Position numbers and translations under genes: made by a program
Notes under the pieces: model-generated
What the model saw: only the letters and a program-made list of their open reading frames with translations
Told to the model about the DNA's origin: nothing
Database searches by the model: none
Source: Sphingomonas faeni
GTDB taxonomy: Bacteria; Pseudomonadota; Alphaproteobacteria; Sphingomonadales; Sphingomonadaceae
Length of the DNA: 64,000 nt
Direction: 5' to 3'
Assembly: GCF_023195535.1 (NCBI RefSeq)
Contig: NZ_JALPNF010000001.1
Span: forward strand, 930,001 to 994,000
In this document: one piece after another, positions 33,447 to 41,748 of the stretch
Layout of the letters: each line of letters begins with the position of its first letter
Position numbering within the stretch: the stretch's first letter is position 1

Positions 33447-34175
33447 ATGCGGGGGGTGCGGCTCACCCTTGGCTGGCTCGTGGGGCTGGCGATCGTCGCG
33501 ACGCTCGCGCTTATGCTCTGGTCGATGGCGCGCGGCCGCCCGCAGGATCTGCCCTGGGCGCCGCTCGATCTCGGCCAGCCGATCGGCCTGTTCACCGGTC
33601 GCAAGCTGACCGCGCTGACCGAGGATTTCCCGCAATGCCGCGCGCTGCTCGATCGTGCGGGGGTGCGCTACACCGTCCTGCCACCGCGCAAGGGCGAAGG
33701 GCAATGCGGCTATTCGGATGGCGTCAGACTGACCGGCGGCGCGCGGAAGATCGGGTTCGTGCCCGCCGCGCTCGGCATCGCCTGCCCCGTCGCCGCGGCA
33801 CTGTCGATGTGGGAATGGGACGTGCTCCAGCCGGCCGCAGTGAAGCATTTCGGCGCGCGAGTGGCCAGCATCGATCATTTCGGCAGCTATAGTTGCCGGC
33901 GGATCTACGGGCGCGATGCCGGCAATTGGAGCGAACACTCCACCGCCGACGCGGTCGACATCGCCGGCTTCCGCCTGACCGACGGCACCCGCATCACCGT
34001 CGCGCGCGACTGGAAGGGCGACGCTGCGAAGGCTGCCTTCCTCCGCGAGGTGCGAGACGGGGCGTGCAAGGTGTTCGCGACGACCTTGTCCCCCGACTAC
34101 AACGCCGCGCATGCCGACCACTTGCATCTGGATCAGGCGAACCGTGGATCGATGGGCTGGCGAGCGTGTCGGTGA
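33447..34175 (+). CDS. Extensin-like C-terminal domain protein
   Basis: 242 residues starting one base after the Nudix stop. N-terminal membrane anchor (LTLGWLVGLAIVATLALMLW). The extensin_C domain has CRALLDRAGVRY, GQCGYSDGVRLTGG, HFGSYSCRRIYGRDAGNWSEHSTADAVDIAGF and AHADHLHLD. The HSTADAVDI / HADHLHLD pair resembles zinc-peptidase M15-like sites, so a cell-wall peptidase role has been suggested for this family; its substrate is not established. Periplasmic side. Confidence 0.88.
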   Translation: MRGVRLTLGWLVGLAIVATLALMLWSMARGRPQDLPWAPLDLGQPIGLFTGRKLTALTEDFPQCRALLDRAGVRYTVLPPRKGEGQCGYSDGVRLTGGARKIGFVPAALGIACPVAAALSMWEWDVLQPAAVKHFGARVASIDHFGSYSCRRIYGRDAGNWSEHSTADAVDIAGFRLTDGTRITVARDWKGDAAKAAFLREVRDGACKVFATTLSPDYNAAHADHLHLDQANRGSMGWRACR

Positions 34176-34186
34176 ATGGGGCTGGA

Positions 34187-34233
34187 TAGCTGGTTAGCTG
34201 GGTAGCTGGGTAGCTGGGTAGCTGGGTAGCTCG
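34187..34233. repeat. Tandem octamer repeat tagctggg
   Basis: About six head-to-tail units of tagctggg (first unit slightly varied: tagctggt). It starts 12 bases after the extensin-like stop. Possibly a slippage-prone tract; no regulatory role is visible. Confidence 0.85.
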
Positions 34234-34288
34234 GACATGGAGCGCGTAACAACGCCTTCCACAACCACCCCGGCACGCCCCTTCTCTA

Positions 34289-34392
34289 CCACCCCGGCGA
34301 AGGCCGGGGCCCAATTGGGGGACGCCAATGACAAGCGTAGCGCATCGTCACGACAACCTCACCAATTGGGCCCCGGCCTCCGCCGGGGTGGT
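34289..34392. repeat. Inverted-repeat element, family 1, copy 3
   Basis: The same arms as copies at 2209 and 5815: accccggcgaaggccggggc followed by ccaattggg, and the inverse, with an unrelated centre. It lies between the convergent extensin-like gene and the 34581-35135 gene. Confidence 0.85.
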
Positions 34393-34441
34393 GAGGAGCG
34401 CGCGGCCGAAGCCCGTTGCAGCCCAAGTGAGAAAAGTTTCA

Positions 34442-34565
34442 ATCCTCCCCCGCAAGGGGGAGGTGGCGCCGAAGGTGACGGAGGGGGAGGACACGGAGCA
34501 GATGTTTCGCGTGCCTCCCCCTCCGTCAGGCGTTGCCTGCCACCTCCCCCTTGCGGGGGAGGATT
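34442..34565. repeat. Inverted-repeat element, family 6, copy 1
   Basis: The left arm atcctcccccgcaaggggga, then ggtggc, and the right arm gccacctcccccttgcgggg. The inner part has ggtgacggaggggga and tccccctccgtcaggc. Related copies are at 38916-39040 and 45598-45692. It ends 16 bases before the stop of the next (minus) gene. Confidence 0.8.
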
Positions 34566-34580
34566 GGCTAAAGCCAAACC

Positions 34581-35135
34581 TCAACTCGCCAACGTCGTCC
34601 CCGAATCCACCTTCTCCACCCAATACGGGAAGAAAGCCGGCTGCCGGTTCGACCAGCCCGATGCGGTCGCCGCAGCCTCGCTGATCGACTGGAGCAGTTT
34701 CCGCCGCAATTCCGGATGCAGATGCGGGAGCGCCGCCGCGGCACAGAACGCCGACGGCAACCAGGGCCGAACCTCCGCCCCGATCAACCGTTCGTACAGG
34801 AACCGCAGCGCCGAAAAACTCGTCAGCCGCCCCTGACCCAGATCGAACGCGACGAGGGTCATCAACGGTGCCAGAAACGGTTCGATCGCCTCGAGACCGC
34901 TATCGTCCGGCACCATCGCCCGCAGATCGGGCAAATTGTTATACAGCCGCGCCTGCGCCCGGATGCTTGCCGCCTCGACGACATCGCGCGACCAGCGCAG
35001 CATCGCGTCCTCGCGATCGAGCCCCACGTCGAGCGAACGGCGGATGTACCGCTGCGTCGAACTCGGAAAAGCCGCAAATTCCTTCATCTCGGCCAGCGTC
35101 ATCGAGCCCTGTGCCGGTTTCATTCTGGAAGCCAT
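34581..35135 (-). CDS. Hypothetical helical protein
   Basis: 184 residues, mostly helical by composition, no signal peptide or membrane span. Notable segments: GSMTLAEMKEFAAFPSSTQR, WSRDVVEAASIRAQARLYNN and a C-terminal part with LHPELRRKLLQSISEAA. I do not recognise a family. A plausible ATG (35135) begins at the edge of an AT-richer promoter-like stretch. Convergent with the extensin-like gene across several repeats. Function unknown. Confidence 0.6.
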   Translation of the reverse strand: MASRMKPAQGSMTLAEMKEFAAFPSSTQRYIRRSLDVGLDREDAMLRWSRDVVEAASIRAQARLYNNLPDLRAMVPDDSGLEAIEPFLAPLMTLVAFDLGQGRLTSFSALRFLYERLIGAEVRPWLPSAFCAAAALPHLHPELRRKLLQSISEAAATASGWSNRQPAFFPYWVEKVDSGTTLAS

Positions 35136-35317
35136 GTCGTCACCCCGCTCTCGTCAAGGAACCGGCAGACTATGCGCCCGGATGGTTAACAACGTTCCTA
35201 TCGCGCGTCATCTTTCCGTAACGCCAAGCGACCATGAAAGCTGTTGCGCTGCAACAAGGCTGCGACGAACCGAACGAAACTAAGCGATTTGATCGTCTTG
35301 CGAGGCGTTTGGGCAAC

Positions 35318-35348
35318 AAAAAGGCGCCGGTCGCTGTCGACCGACGCC
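35318..35348 (-). terminator. Rho-independent terminator of the 35372-35671 gene
   Basis: On the minus strand: stem ggcgtcggtcg / cgaccggcgcc with loop aca-g, then ttttt. It lies 24 bases past the stop. Confidence 0.8.
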
Positions 35349-35371
35349 CGTTCGTTGAGCAGATGCGAGGG

Positions 35372-35671
35372 TTACGCCTGCTTTTCGCGCAGCGCCCGCT
35401 CGGCATCCTCGTTATAGCCCGACGACTTGGCTGGCTCGTTGCCCGACCCTGGCTGCGTTGCCGAAATCGGGTCGCTGCCGTCCATCGATTCGTCGAGCCC
35501 GTTGTCGAGCCGCGCGTCGGCGCTGTCGGGGTTCTTCTGCAGACGCTTGCCGATCGACCTGTCCTGCCCGGCTTCCTGGCGAGGATCGCGACCCGAGCTC
35601 TTGCCCTCTGAATCCTTATCGTCGGGCGCTACGGACAGGCTGTCCAGCGCACTCTTGTCTATGTCGGTCAT
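35372..35671 (-). CDS. Small hydrophilic, probably disordered protein
   Basis: 99 residues from ATG 35671, which has agaggga at a good distance; the frame is open back to 35743. It is rich in Asp, Ser, Gly, Glu and Lys (DKDSEGKSSGRDP, DSADARLDNGLDESMDG) and has no hydrophobic core, so it is likely disordered. I do not recognise a family. It has its own promoter space and terminator, which supports a real gene. Small charged proteins like this are often stress-related, but nothing here proves that. Confidence 0.65.
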   Translation of the reverse strand: MTDIDKSALDSLSVAPDDKDSEGKSSGRDPRQEAGQDRSIGKRLQKNPDSADARLDNGLDESMDGSDPISATQPGSGNEPAKSSGYNEDAERALREKQA

Positions 35672-35744
35672 TGCGACGTCCCTCTTTAATCTTGGCGATG
35701 ACCAACGGTCGAAGTGGCGGAGCGTTCCTGCCCAAGCGCACAAC

Positions 35745-35823
35745 CGTCATCCTGACGAAAGTCAGGACCCAGCGTAACGGGGGCTATGCTTGTGGTTCTT
35801 GGTCGTGACTTCCGTCAGGATGA
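35745..35823. repeat. Inverted-repeat element
   Basis: The left arm cgtcatcctgacgaaagtca and the right arm tgacttccgtcaggatgacg are near-inverse. It overlaps the last three codons of the transglutaminase-like gene. Its cgtcatcc/ggatgacg ends resemble family 3. Confidence 0.7.
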
Positions 35824-36618
35824 CGGCGTATCCAGCGGCGTAACCTTCACCGTCTGCTCCCACAGATACGCCTGCCCAAACACCGTCATGAACGCGATAT
35901 CCGTCGCATCGCGCCCTACACAGACCCGCGCGATATCGCTGCACGTCGCCATCTTGGTCGCATCGATCAGCCGCCAGTCTCCCGCCAGCCACAGCTCGGC
36001 AACCGCATGAAAGTCCGGCGGATCGACCCCCGGCGCATAGGCAGACACGCACCGCGCCGGGATCCTGCCCGCCCGCGCCAGCGACACCAGCAGATGCGAG
36101 TAATCGCGACACACGCCGGACCTCGAAGCAAACGTATCAAGCGCAGTCGTCTCGCCGCTACTCGACCCGCAGCGATAATCGAGCGACTGGTACACCCACT
36201 CGGTCAACGCGGCGGCGAGCGGACCACCTTCCAGCCCCCCGAACTCGCGCGCGACGAACCCCTCGAAGCGGTCCGACGGACAATAGCGGCTCGGCATCAG
36301 ATACGGCGTCAGCTCGCCATCGAGCATGCGCGGCGGCGTCGCCGGATACAGCTCGAGCTGGACTCGCTCGCGCTTCACGGCAACCACGGCCTTATACTCG
36401 GCGGTGAACCGGCCATGCCCGCGCGACCAGCAGCGCTGGCCGATCCCGTCCTCGCCGCGGACCGCCCGGATCGGACTGTCGGACCACAAGGTGAGGGACT
36501 CGGACTCGATCGTCTGGTCGGCCATCGCCGCCGCTTCGATCTGGAGGAGCACGTCGGCGTCCCCGGTGATCCCGTAATCCAGACGCACGTCGATCGAGAG
36601 CCGCATTTCGCGTCCCAT
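35815..36618 (-). CDS. Transglutaminase-like cysteine peptidase family protein
   Basis: 267 residues; M5 at 36606 is another possible start. The N-terminal half is a beta-rich domain (LSIDVRLDYGITGDADVLLQ). The C-terminal half has the transglutaminase core: SRSGVCRDYSHLLVSLARAG (catalytic Cys), then PDFHAVAELWLAGDWRLIDAT (His and Asp). Bacterial members are mostly peptidases or amidases of unknown substrate. No signal peptide. The C-terminus runs into a repeat element. Confidence 0.88.
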   Translation of the reverse strand: MGREMRLSIDVRLDYGITGDADVLLQIEAAAMADQTIESESLTLWSDSPIRAVRGEDGIGQRCWSRGHGRFTAEYKAVVAVKRERVQLELYPATPPRMLDGELTPYLMPSRYCPSDRFEGFVAREFGGLEGGPLAAALTEWVYQSLDYRCGSSSGETTALDTFASRSGVCRDYSHLLVSLARAGRIPARCVSAYAPGVDPPDFHAVAELWLAGDWRLIDATKMATCSDIARVCVGRDATDIAFMTVFGQAYLWEQTVKVTPLDTPSS

Positions 36619-36634
36619 TCCTGTCCTAAAGCCA

Positions 36635-36669
36635 AAGAAAAAGGGCCCGGCGGTGTCCCGCCGAGCCCT
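36635..36669 (-). terminator. Rho-independent terminator of the Bax inhibitor-1 gene
   Basis: On the minus strand: stem gggctcggcgg / ccgccgggccc with loop gaca, followed by tttttcttt. It lies 25 bases past the stop at 36695. Confidence 0.85.
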
Positions 36670-36694
36670 GCGTTCGTCACACCCTTAGCGGGAG

Positions 36695-37444
36695 TTAATT
36701 ACGGCTGCTACCAAACAGACGCAGCACGAACATGAACATGTTGATAAAGTCGAGATACAGGCTCAGCGCCGACATGATGACGACCTTGCCGACCATGTCC
36801 GTCCCCGCGACCTGCGCATACAGTGCCTTGGTGCGCTGCGTGTCGTAGGCGGTGAGGCCTGCGAACAGGAGCACGCCGACGCCGCTGATGACCAGTTGCA
36901 TCACGCCCGACTGCAAGAACATGTTGATCAGGCTCGCGACCAGCAGGCCGACGACACCGATGATCAGGAACGTCCCGAACGCCGACAGGTCGCGCTTCGT
37001 GGTGTAGCCATAGAGGCTCAGACCAGCAAAACCGGCAGCGGTGGCGAAGAACGCACCGGCGATCGACGTGCCGCTATAGACCAGGAAGATGGTCGACATC
37101 GACAGGCCCATCAGGACGGCAAAGCCCCAGAACAGCAACTGCATCGTGCCCATCGACATCTTGTTCTGGCCAAAGCTCATGCCGAACACGATCGCGAGCG
37201 GCGAGAACATGATGACGTATTTCAGGATGCCGCCGCTCATGAACACTTGAGCGGCAGGCGATTGTGCGCCGCCCCATGCGAACAGCATCGCGACGATGCC
37301 CGTCAGCAGGACAGCCGAACCCATGTAATTATACACGGACAGCATGTACGACCGGAGACCAGCGTCATAGGCCTCGGTACGCTGGCCCGTGGCCGTCGTT
37401 CCGAACGGCGCGGCACGGGGCCGGGGGTCAGACCAATTAGCCAT
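36695..37444 (-). CDS. Bax inhibitor-1/YccA-family membrane protein
   Basis: 249 residues from ATG 37444, which has aaggag upstream; a GTG/ATG nine codons earlier lacks one. Seven membrane helices after a hydrophilic N-terminus. Family marks: YNYMGSAVLLTGIVAML, AFFATAAGFAGLSLYGY, and LFAGLTAYDTQRTKALY with the Asp of the DiAsp pH-sensor pair, and the end LYLDFINMFMFVLRLFG. Members form Ca2+-leak or stress-related channels in the inner membrane. It is a single gene with its own terminator. Confidence 0.94.
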   Translation of the reverse strand: MANWSDPRPRAAPFGTTATGQRTEAYDAGLRSYMLSVYNYMGSAVLLTGIVAMLFAWGGAQSPAAQVFMSGGILKYVIMFSPLAIVFGMSFGQNKMSMGTMQLLFWGFAVLMGLSMSTIFLVYSGTSIAGAFFATAAGFAGLSLYGYTTKRDLSAFGTFLIIGVVGLLVASLINMFLQSGVMQLVISGVGVLLFAGLTAYDTQRTKALYAQVAGTDMVGKVVIMSALSLYLDFINMFMFVLRLFGSSRN

Positions 37445-37566
37445 TGTGAAATCAGCTCCTTTGTCCGGCATAATGCCGGTTACGGTGAATATCGTCTTTT
37501 ACAGGACGCTTTTCAAGCTGAGTGGTTGCATCGGCGCCATGGTTCGCGGTTAACCTGCCGCACTAT

Positions 37567-38124
37567 ATGATCCGCCTGTTCGTCGCCCTCCGCCCACCGC
37601 CGGCTATCCGTCAGAGCTTGCTCGACATAATGGAGGGCGTCCCCGCCGCGCGCTGGCAGGACGACGAGCAGTTGCACCTCACGTTGCGCTTCATCGGCCC
37701 GGTCGAGCGGCCCGTCGCCGAGGATATCGCGGTCGCGCTGAGCCAGGTCGTCGCGCCGGCGCCGCGCGTGTCGCTGACTGAAGTCGGTCGCTTCGAGAAG
37801 CGCGGGCGGACCGATACGCTCTGGGTCGGCGTGACCCCGCATGACGCCCTCGCCGCGCTCCACCGCAAGGTCGACCAAGCCTGCGTCCGCGCGGGGCTGG
37901 AGCCCGAACGCCGCGCCTATCTGCCGCACGTCACGGTCGGACGACTGGCGCGATCGGCGGGCGTCGGGTTCGCGATCGACGCGTGGCTGGCAACGCACGC
38001 CGCCCTGTCGAGCGCGCCCTTCCCGCTACCCCATCTCGTGCTGTACCAGAGCCATCTCGGCCGCGACGGCGCGACCTACGAACCGGTCGCACGCTGGACG
38101 CTCGATAGCGGGGACGGAACCTGA
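37567..38124 (+). CDS. thpR: RNA 2',3'-cyclic phosphodiesterase (2H family)
   Basis: 185 residues from MIRLFVALRPPPAIRQ, the classic start of ThpR; the longer start at 37522 is unlikely. The two HxTx catalytic motifs are EQLHLTLRFIGPV and YLPHVTVGRLAR. The enzyme opens 2',3'-cyclic phosphates on RNA ends. Divergent from the Bax inhibitor gene; about 50 bases before sodC. Confidence 0.93.
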   Translation: MIRLFVALRPPPAIRQSLLDIMEGVPAARWQDDEQLHLTLRFIGPVERPVAEDIAVALSQVVAPAPRVSLTEVGRFEKRGRTDTLWVGVTPHDALAALHRKVDQACVRAGLEPERRAYLPHVTVGRLARSAGVGFAIDAWLATHAALSSAPFPLPHLVLYQSHLGRDGATYEPVARWTLDSGDGT

Positions 38125-38176
38125 GCGACGGCGAAGGGTTCGCCAAGAGATCACGAGATCAACAGGGAGAAACGAC

Positions 38177-38713
38177 ATGCGGATTGCGACACTGGCACTG
38201 CTCGGCGCGGCGACGATGGGCCTCAGCGCCTGCGACAAGAGCGGGATGGACACGGGCACGCCGATGGCGGGCGGCCAGCGCGCCACCGCGATGCTCCAGA
38301 CCGCGACCGGCACCGACGTCGGCCGCGCCACCGCCACCGAAGTCGCGGGCGGCATCCGCTTCACGCTCGACGCCAAGGCGATGCCCCCCGGCACGCACGG
38401 CGCGCACATCCACATGGTCGGCCGCTGCGACGCACCGGACTTCACGACCGCAGGCGGCCACTGGAACCCGACCGGCATGAAGCACGGCAGCATGAACCCG
38501 CAGGGCCCGCATGAGGGCGACCTCCCCAACCTGATCATCGGCACCGACGGTCGCGGCACGATCGGCATCACGATCCCAGGCGCTACGATGGCGGGCCTGA
38601 TGGACGCGGACGGCTCGGCGTTCGTGGTGCATGCGGGTCCGGATGACATGATGACCGACCCGGCCGGCAACAGCGGCGGACGGATCGCCTGCGGTGTGTT
38701 CCAGGCGGGGTAA
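38177..38713 (+). CDS. sodC: Superoxide dismutase [Cu-Zn], lipoprotein
   Basis: 178 residues. Lipoprotein signal MRIATLALLGAATMGLSAC (lipobox Cys19). Metal ligands are visible: GAHIHMVGRCD (two copper His), TTAGGHWNP (bridging His), then HGSMNPQGPHEGDLPN (zinc His and Asp) and AFVVHAGPDD (last copper His). The disulfide Cys pair is in GRCD and RIACGVF. It removes superoxide in the periplasm. Shine-Dalgarno cagggaga. The gene ends at a 150-bp repeat. Confidence 0.95.
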   Translation: MRIATLALLGAATMGLSACDKSGMDTGTPMAGGQRATAMLQTATGTDVGRATATEVAGGIRFTLDAKAMPPGTHGAHIHMVGRCDAPDFTTAGGHWNPTGMKHGSMNPQGPHEGDLPNLIIGTDGRGTIGITIPGATMAGLMDADGSAFVVHAGPDDMMTDPAGNSGGRIACGVFQAG

Positions 38714-38724
38714 GGCCCCAACTA

Positions 38725-38876
38725 CCGTTCGTGCTGAGTAGAGACCGAGTAGCTTCGCAGAAGCGTATCGAGGGCTCGTATCGAAGCATGGGTTCCGCGC
38801 GCCAACCTGTCCTTCGATACGCCGTATCGATACGCTGCTGCTGCAGCTACTCGACGGCTACTCAGGACGAACGGAA
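38725..38876. repeat. 154-bp repeat element, family 4, copy 2 (inverted)
   Basis: Nearly identical to the reverse complement of 7191-7344, including the core tcgaagcatgggttccgcgc. It again lies between convergent genes (sodC + and MFS -). Confidence 0.88.
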
Positions 38877-38915
38877 AGTGGGGGCGCAACTCATGCGGAC
38901 CTCCAAACCGCGCGA

Positions 38916-39040
38916 TCCTCGCCCGCCAGGGGGAGGTGGCTGGCCCTTGCCAGACGGAGGGGAGGAAAGGGATACCGCGGTTCCGCATCCTCCCCCTCCG
39001 TCACCTACGGCACCACCTCCCCCTTGCGAGGGAGGATCGC
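38916..39040. repeat. Inverted-repeat element, family 6, copy 2
   Basis: The left part gatcctcgcccgccaggggg, then aggtggc, and the right part ccacctcccccttgcgaggg then aggatc. The inner blocks gacggaggggagg and cctccccctccgtc match the copy at 34442. It ends 9 bases before the MFS stop. Confidence 0.8.
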
Positions 39041-39048
39041 AAAAACCC

Positions 39049-40617
39049 TCAAACGACCTCCCCCGCCGCCCGCGCCCGCGCCTCCCGCGTAGCCTCCGCC
39101 CGCGGCGCCAGCCGGTACGCCGCAACCGCACACGCCAACGTCACCGGCGTCACCACTAGCAGCGACAGCATCCCGATCGAGAGGCTCCCGGTCAGCGTCG
39201 ACACCCGCCCCGCCATATACGGCCCGAGCGCCAGCCCGATCAGCGTCGTCCCGATGAAGAACGTCGCCGTCGCCGTCCCCCGCATCCGCGGCAACACCAT
39301 GTCCTGCGTGGTCGCCGCCGCCGCACCCAGCGCACACGACGCGGTCAACTGCGCGAGAAAAATCCCCGTGTAGAACGCGGTCGACGACGACGCGGTAAAG
39401 GCCAGGATCAGGAACGGCACCGGCACCACCGCGCCGAAGATCACCACCCACAGCCGCCCCGCCGGATTGCCCCGCCGCAACCGATCCGACACCACTCCGC
39501 CGATCGTCAGCCCCAGGAACCCCGCCGTCGCGCCGAGGCTGCCGATCATGAACCCCGCCGATGCCGGCGTCGCGCCGAGCTCACGCAACGCATAAGGCGC
39601 AGCCCAGAAACTCGCGGCGTAGCTCAGGAACGCGTTCAGCCCATACGCCACCACCGTGCACAGGAACGCCGGCGTCCCGACGATCAGCGCGAAGGTCGGC
39701 GGATCACGCCGCTTCAGCGCCGACGCCCACGAGAACACCGCGTACACGCCAATCCCGATCGCCACCCATTGCGGCCAGGGCTCGCCCGCCGCGACCAGCC
39801 CCGACACCGCCGCTGTCACCACCGCGAGCGCCAGGATATTGTACCCGAGCGCCCGCGCGCCCCCCATCGCCGCACCGATCAACGTCAGCGGCGGCACGAT
39901 CGTCACCAATTCGGCACCGAACGCGCGGAACGGTGCCGGATGCTTCTCCGGCTCGGGCAGTCCCTCGACCAGTCCGCGAATGGGCTCCTTCAACGTCGCG
40001 ATCCAGATCGCCAGCAGCAGCCCCGGCAGGCCGACCGCCATGAACGCCGCCTGCCAGCCGACCAGGCCAAGCGGCCCGCCCGCCGGATAGGCGCGGTTCC
40101 AGCCCTGCACGATCAGCCCGCCGATAAACAACGAACAGCCGCCACCGACATACAGGCCCGCAGAATAGATCGACAGCGCGGTCGCCCGCAGCCGCTTCGG
40201 GAAATAGTCGGAGATGATCGAGTAGGCGGATGGGCTGGCGGTAGCTTCGCCGATCCCGACCCCGATCCGCGCCGCCGCCAGATGCCCGCCGGTCCGCGAA
40301 AAGCCCGACAGCGCGGTCATCACCGACCACAGCGACAACCCGATCGTCATCAATCGCACGCGGTGCCAATTGTCCGCCAGCCGCCCGAGCGGGATCCCGA
40401 ACAGCGAATAGAACACGCCGAACGCGGTGCCGTACAGGAAGCCGAGATCCTGGTCCTTCAGCCCCAGGTCGCGCTTGATGTCCTCCGCCAGGATCGAGAT
40501 GATCTGCCGGTCGACGAAGTTCAGGACATAGACGAGGAACAGGACCGACAGCACGTACCAGGCATAGCGCGACGCGCCCGCCTCCCGCTCGCCCACGATG
40601 GTTTCGGCACCCGCCAT
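39049..40617 (-). CDS. MFS transporter, spinster-like
   Basis: 522 residues, 12 predicted helices. The start AWYVLSVLFLVYVLNFVDRQ and the loop GRLADNWHRVRLM (GxLaDrxxRr-type motif A) fit the spinster-like/organic-anion MFS group, as do ARIGVGIGEATASPSAYSII and the second motif GGVVSDRLRRG. It has a longer than usual central helix pair (about residues 235-290). Substrate unknown. It is the only MFS of this type here and has no partner gene. Confidence 0.9.
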   Translation of the reverse strand: MAGAETIVGEREAGASRYAWYVLSVLFLVYVLNFVDRQIISILAEDIKRDLGLKDQDLGFLYGTAFGVFYSLFGIPLGRLADNWHRVRLMTIGLSLWSVMTALSGFSRTGGHLAAARIGVGIGEATASPSAYSIISDYFPKRLRATALSIYSAGLYVGGGCSLFIGGLIVQGWNRAYPAGGPLGLVGWQAAFMAVGLPGLLLAIWIATLKEPIRGLVEGLPEPEKHPAPFRAFGAELVTIVPPLTLIGAAMGGARALGYNILALAVVTAAVSGLVAAGEPWPQWVAIGIGVYAVFSWASALKRRDPPTFALIVGTPAFLCTVVAYGLNAFLSYAASFWAAPYALRELGATPASAGFMIGSLGATAGFLGLTIGGVVSDRLRRGNPAGRLWVVIFGAVVPVPFLILAFTASSSTAFYTGIFLAQLTASCALGAAAATTQDMVLPRMRGTATATFFIGTTLIGLALGPYMAGRVSTLTGSLSIGMLSLLVVTPVTLACAVAAYRLAPRAEATREARARAAGEVV

Positions 40618-40719
40618 GACCCCTCCTCGTTATTTTTTCGAGCTATGGGTATCAGACGGAAGAAGAGAGAAACAGCGCTTTCGGCAGTGTCGGGTACGCC
40701 AGCGCAGAGCCAATTCTTC

Positions 40720-40830
40720 GCCCCTCCCTGGAAGGGAGGGGTCGGGGGTGGGTCGGCTTCCCCAAGTTCGCCCGACGGTGGCAAAAGCCGGCCTACCCAC
40801 CCCCAACCCCTCCCTTCCAGGGAGGGGAGC
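40720..40830. repeat. Inverted-repeat element, family 2, copy 2
   Basis: The left arm cccctccctggaagggaggg and the right arm cctcccttccagggagggg flank an inner pair gggtgggtcggc / gcctacccaccc. It is the partner of 2004-2118, and lies between the MFS start and the 40870 stop (both minus). Confidence 0.85.
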
Positions 40831-40869
40831 AGTTCGGGGCAGCCTCCTGGGGAGCGGTGGGCTCAAGCC

Positions 40870-41748
40870 TCAATGCGTACCGATACGCCCCCGACGCAGC
40901 GCGCCCTGTTCGAGCCGCCGCAACAGCGCCTCGATCGTCGGCGGCGAGGTCGGCTCGCCCGTCGCACGCGCGGGCCGGGCGATCGGCGTCGGCGTCGGCG
41001 TCGGCGCGTTGATCTCGGGCGCCTCGTTCTCCGCCACCCCGTCCTCAGCCAAACCACCTTCCGCAACCCCGTCCTCTGCCACCTCGACCGGCCGCTCGAC
41101 CGGTTCCACCAGCGGCGCAGTCACGAACGTGTCGGGCTCGGCTGTCGACGACGACTCCACCACCGGCGCGACCATCGCCTGCGCCAACGGAGAAACCGGT
41201 CGCACCGGCTCCATCGGCACTGGCCGGATCGCGTGCGGATCGAATGCGGCGAGCGGCTGGTCGAGATCGGACGGGATCGTCCGCTCGTCGCGCCCAGCAT
41301 TAAGCCCAGCACCAAGACCAGCACCAAGACCAGCACCAAGACCAGCCCCGACACCCACTTCCATCATCGGCGTACCAAGATCCGCCGCCGACATCGGCTT
41401 GCGCGGCGGTGCGTCGGGATGTGCGTCGGCGCGGCGGATCACCGGCACGCCGTCCTCGCGCGGCGATGCCTTGGCAAACACCCCGCCCGGCCCGAACAGC
41501 AGGAACAGCGACGACCACAGCAACGCCGCGAACAGCACCCCACTCCCCAGCGCCAACAGTGCGCGCGCGGTCGTCCCGAGCGGCGGCGCGGCGGCGGGCA
41601 CCAGTGCCGCCACCCCCGTCGTCCACACCGCGGACTCCAGCGTTTCGGTCGACGCCAGCAGCACGGCCGTTGCAGCGATCAGGCCGCCAACCACCGCGCC
41701 GTACACCGGCAGCGAGCGGATCAAGGTCTGGCGGGTCAGCGCAATCAT
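40870..41748 (-). CDS. Membrane protein with Gly-Ala-Gly-Leu repeat, unknown function
   Basis: 292 residues. Two or three helices at the N-terminus (LPVYGAVVGGLIAATAVLLA, and ALLALGSGVLFAALLWSSLF), then a long hydrophilic tail rich in Pro, Glu and Val. In the middle is a repeat of GAGL (GVGAGLGAGLGAGLGAGL) from 12-bp DNA units, then acidic copies of VAEDGVAEGGLAEDG. I do not recognise a family. It overlaps the glycosyltransferase gene by four bases, so it may help in the same XrtA glycan pathway. Confidence 0.65.
   Translation of the reverse strand: MIALTRQTLIRSLPVYGAVVGGLIAATAVLLASTETLESAVWTTGVAALVPAAAPPLGTTARALLALGSGVLFAALLWSSLFLLFGPGGVFAKASPREDGVPVIRRADAHPDAPPRKPMSAADLGTPMMEVGVGAGLGAGLGAGLGAGLNAGRDERTIPSDLDQPLAAFDPHAIRPVPMEPVRPVSPLAQAMVAPVVESSSTAEPDTFVTAPLVEPVERPVEVAEDGVAEGGLAEDGVAENEAPEINAPTPTPTPIARPARATGEPTSPPTIEALLRRLEQGALRRGRIGTH

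Noticed and set aside
34187..34233. Possible CRISPR-like array
   Set aside because: The units are 8 bp and contiguous, with no spacers.
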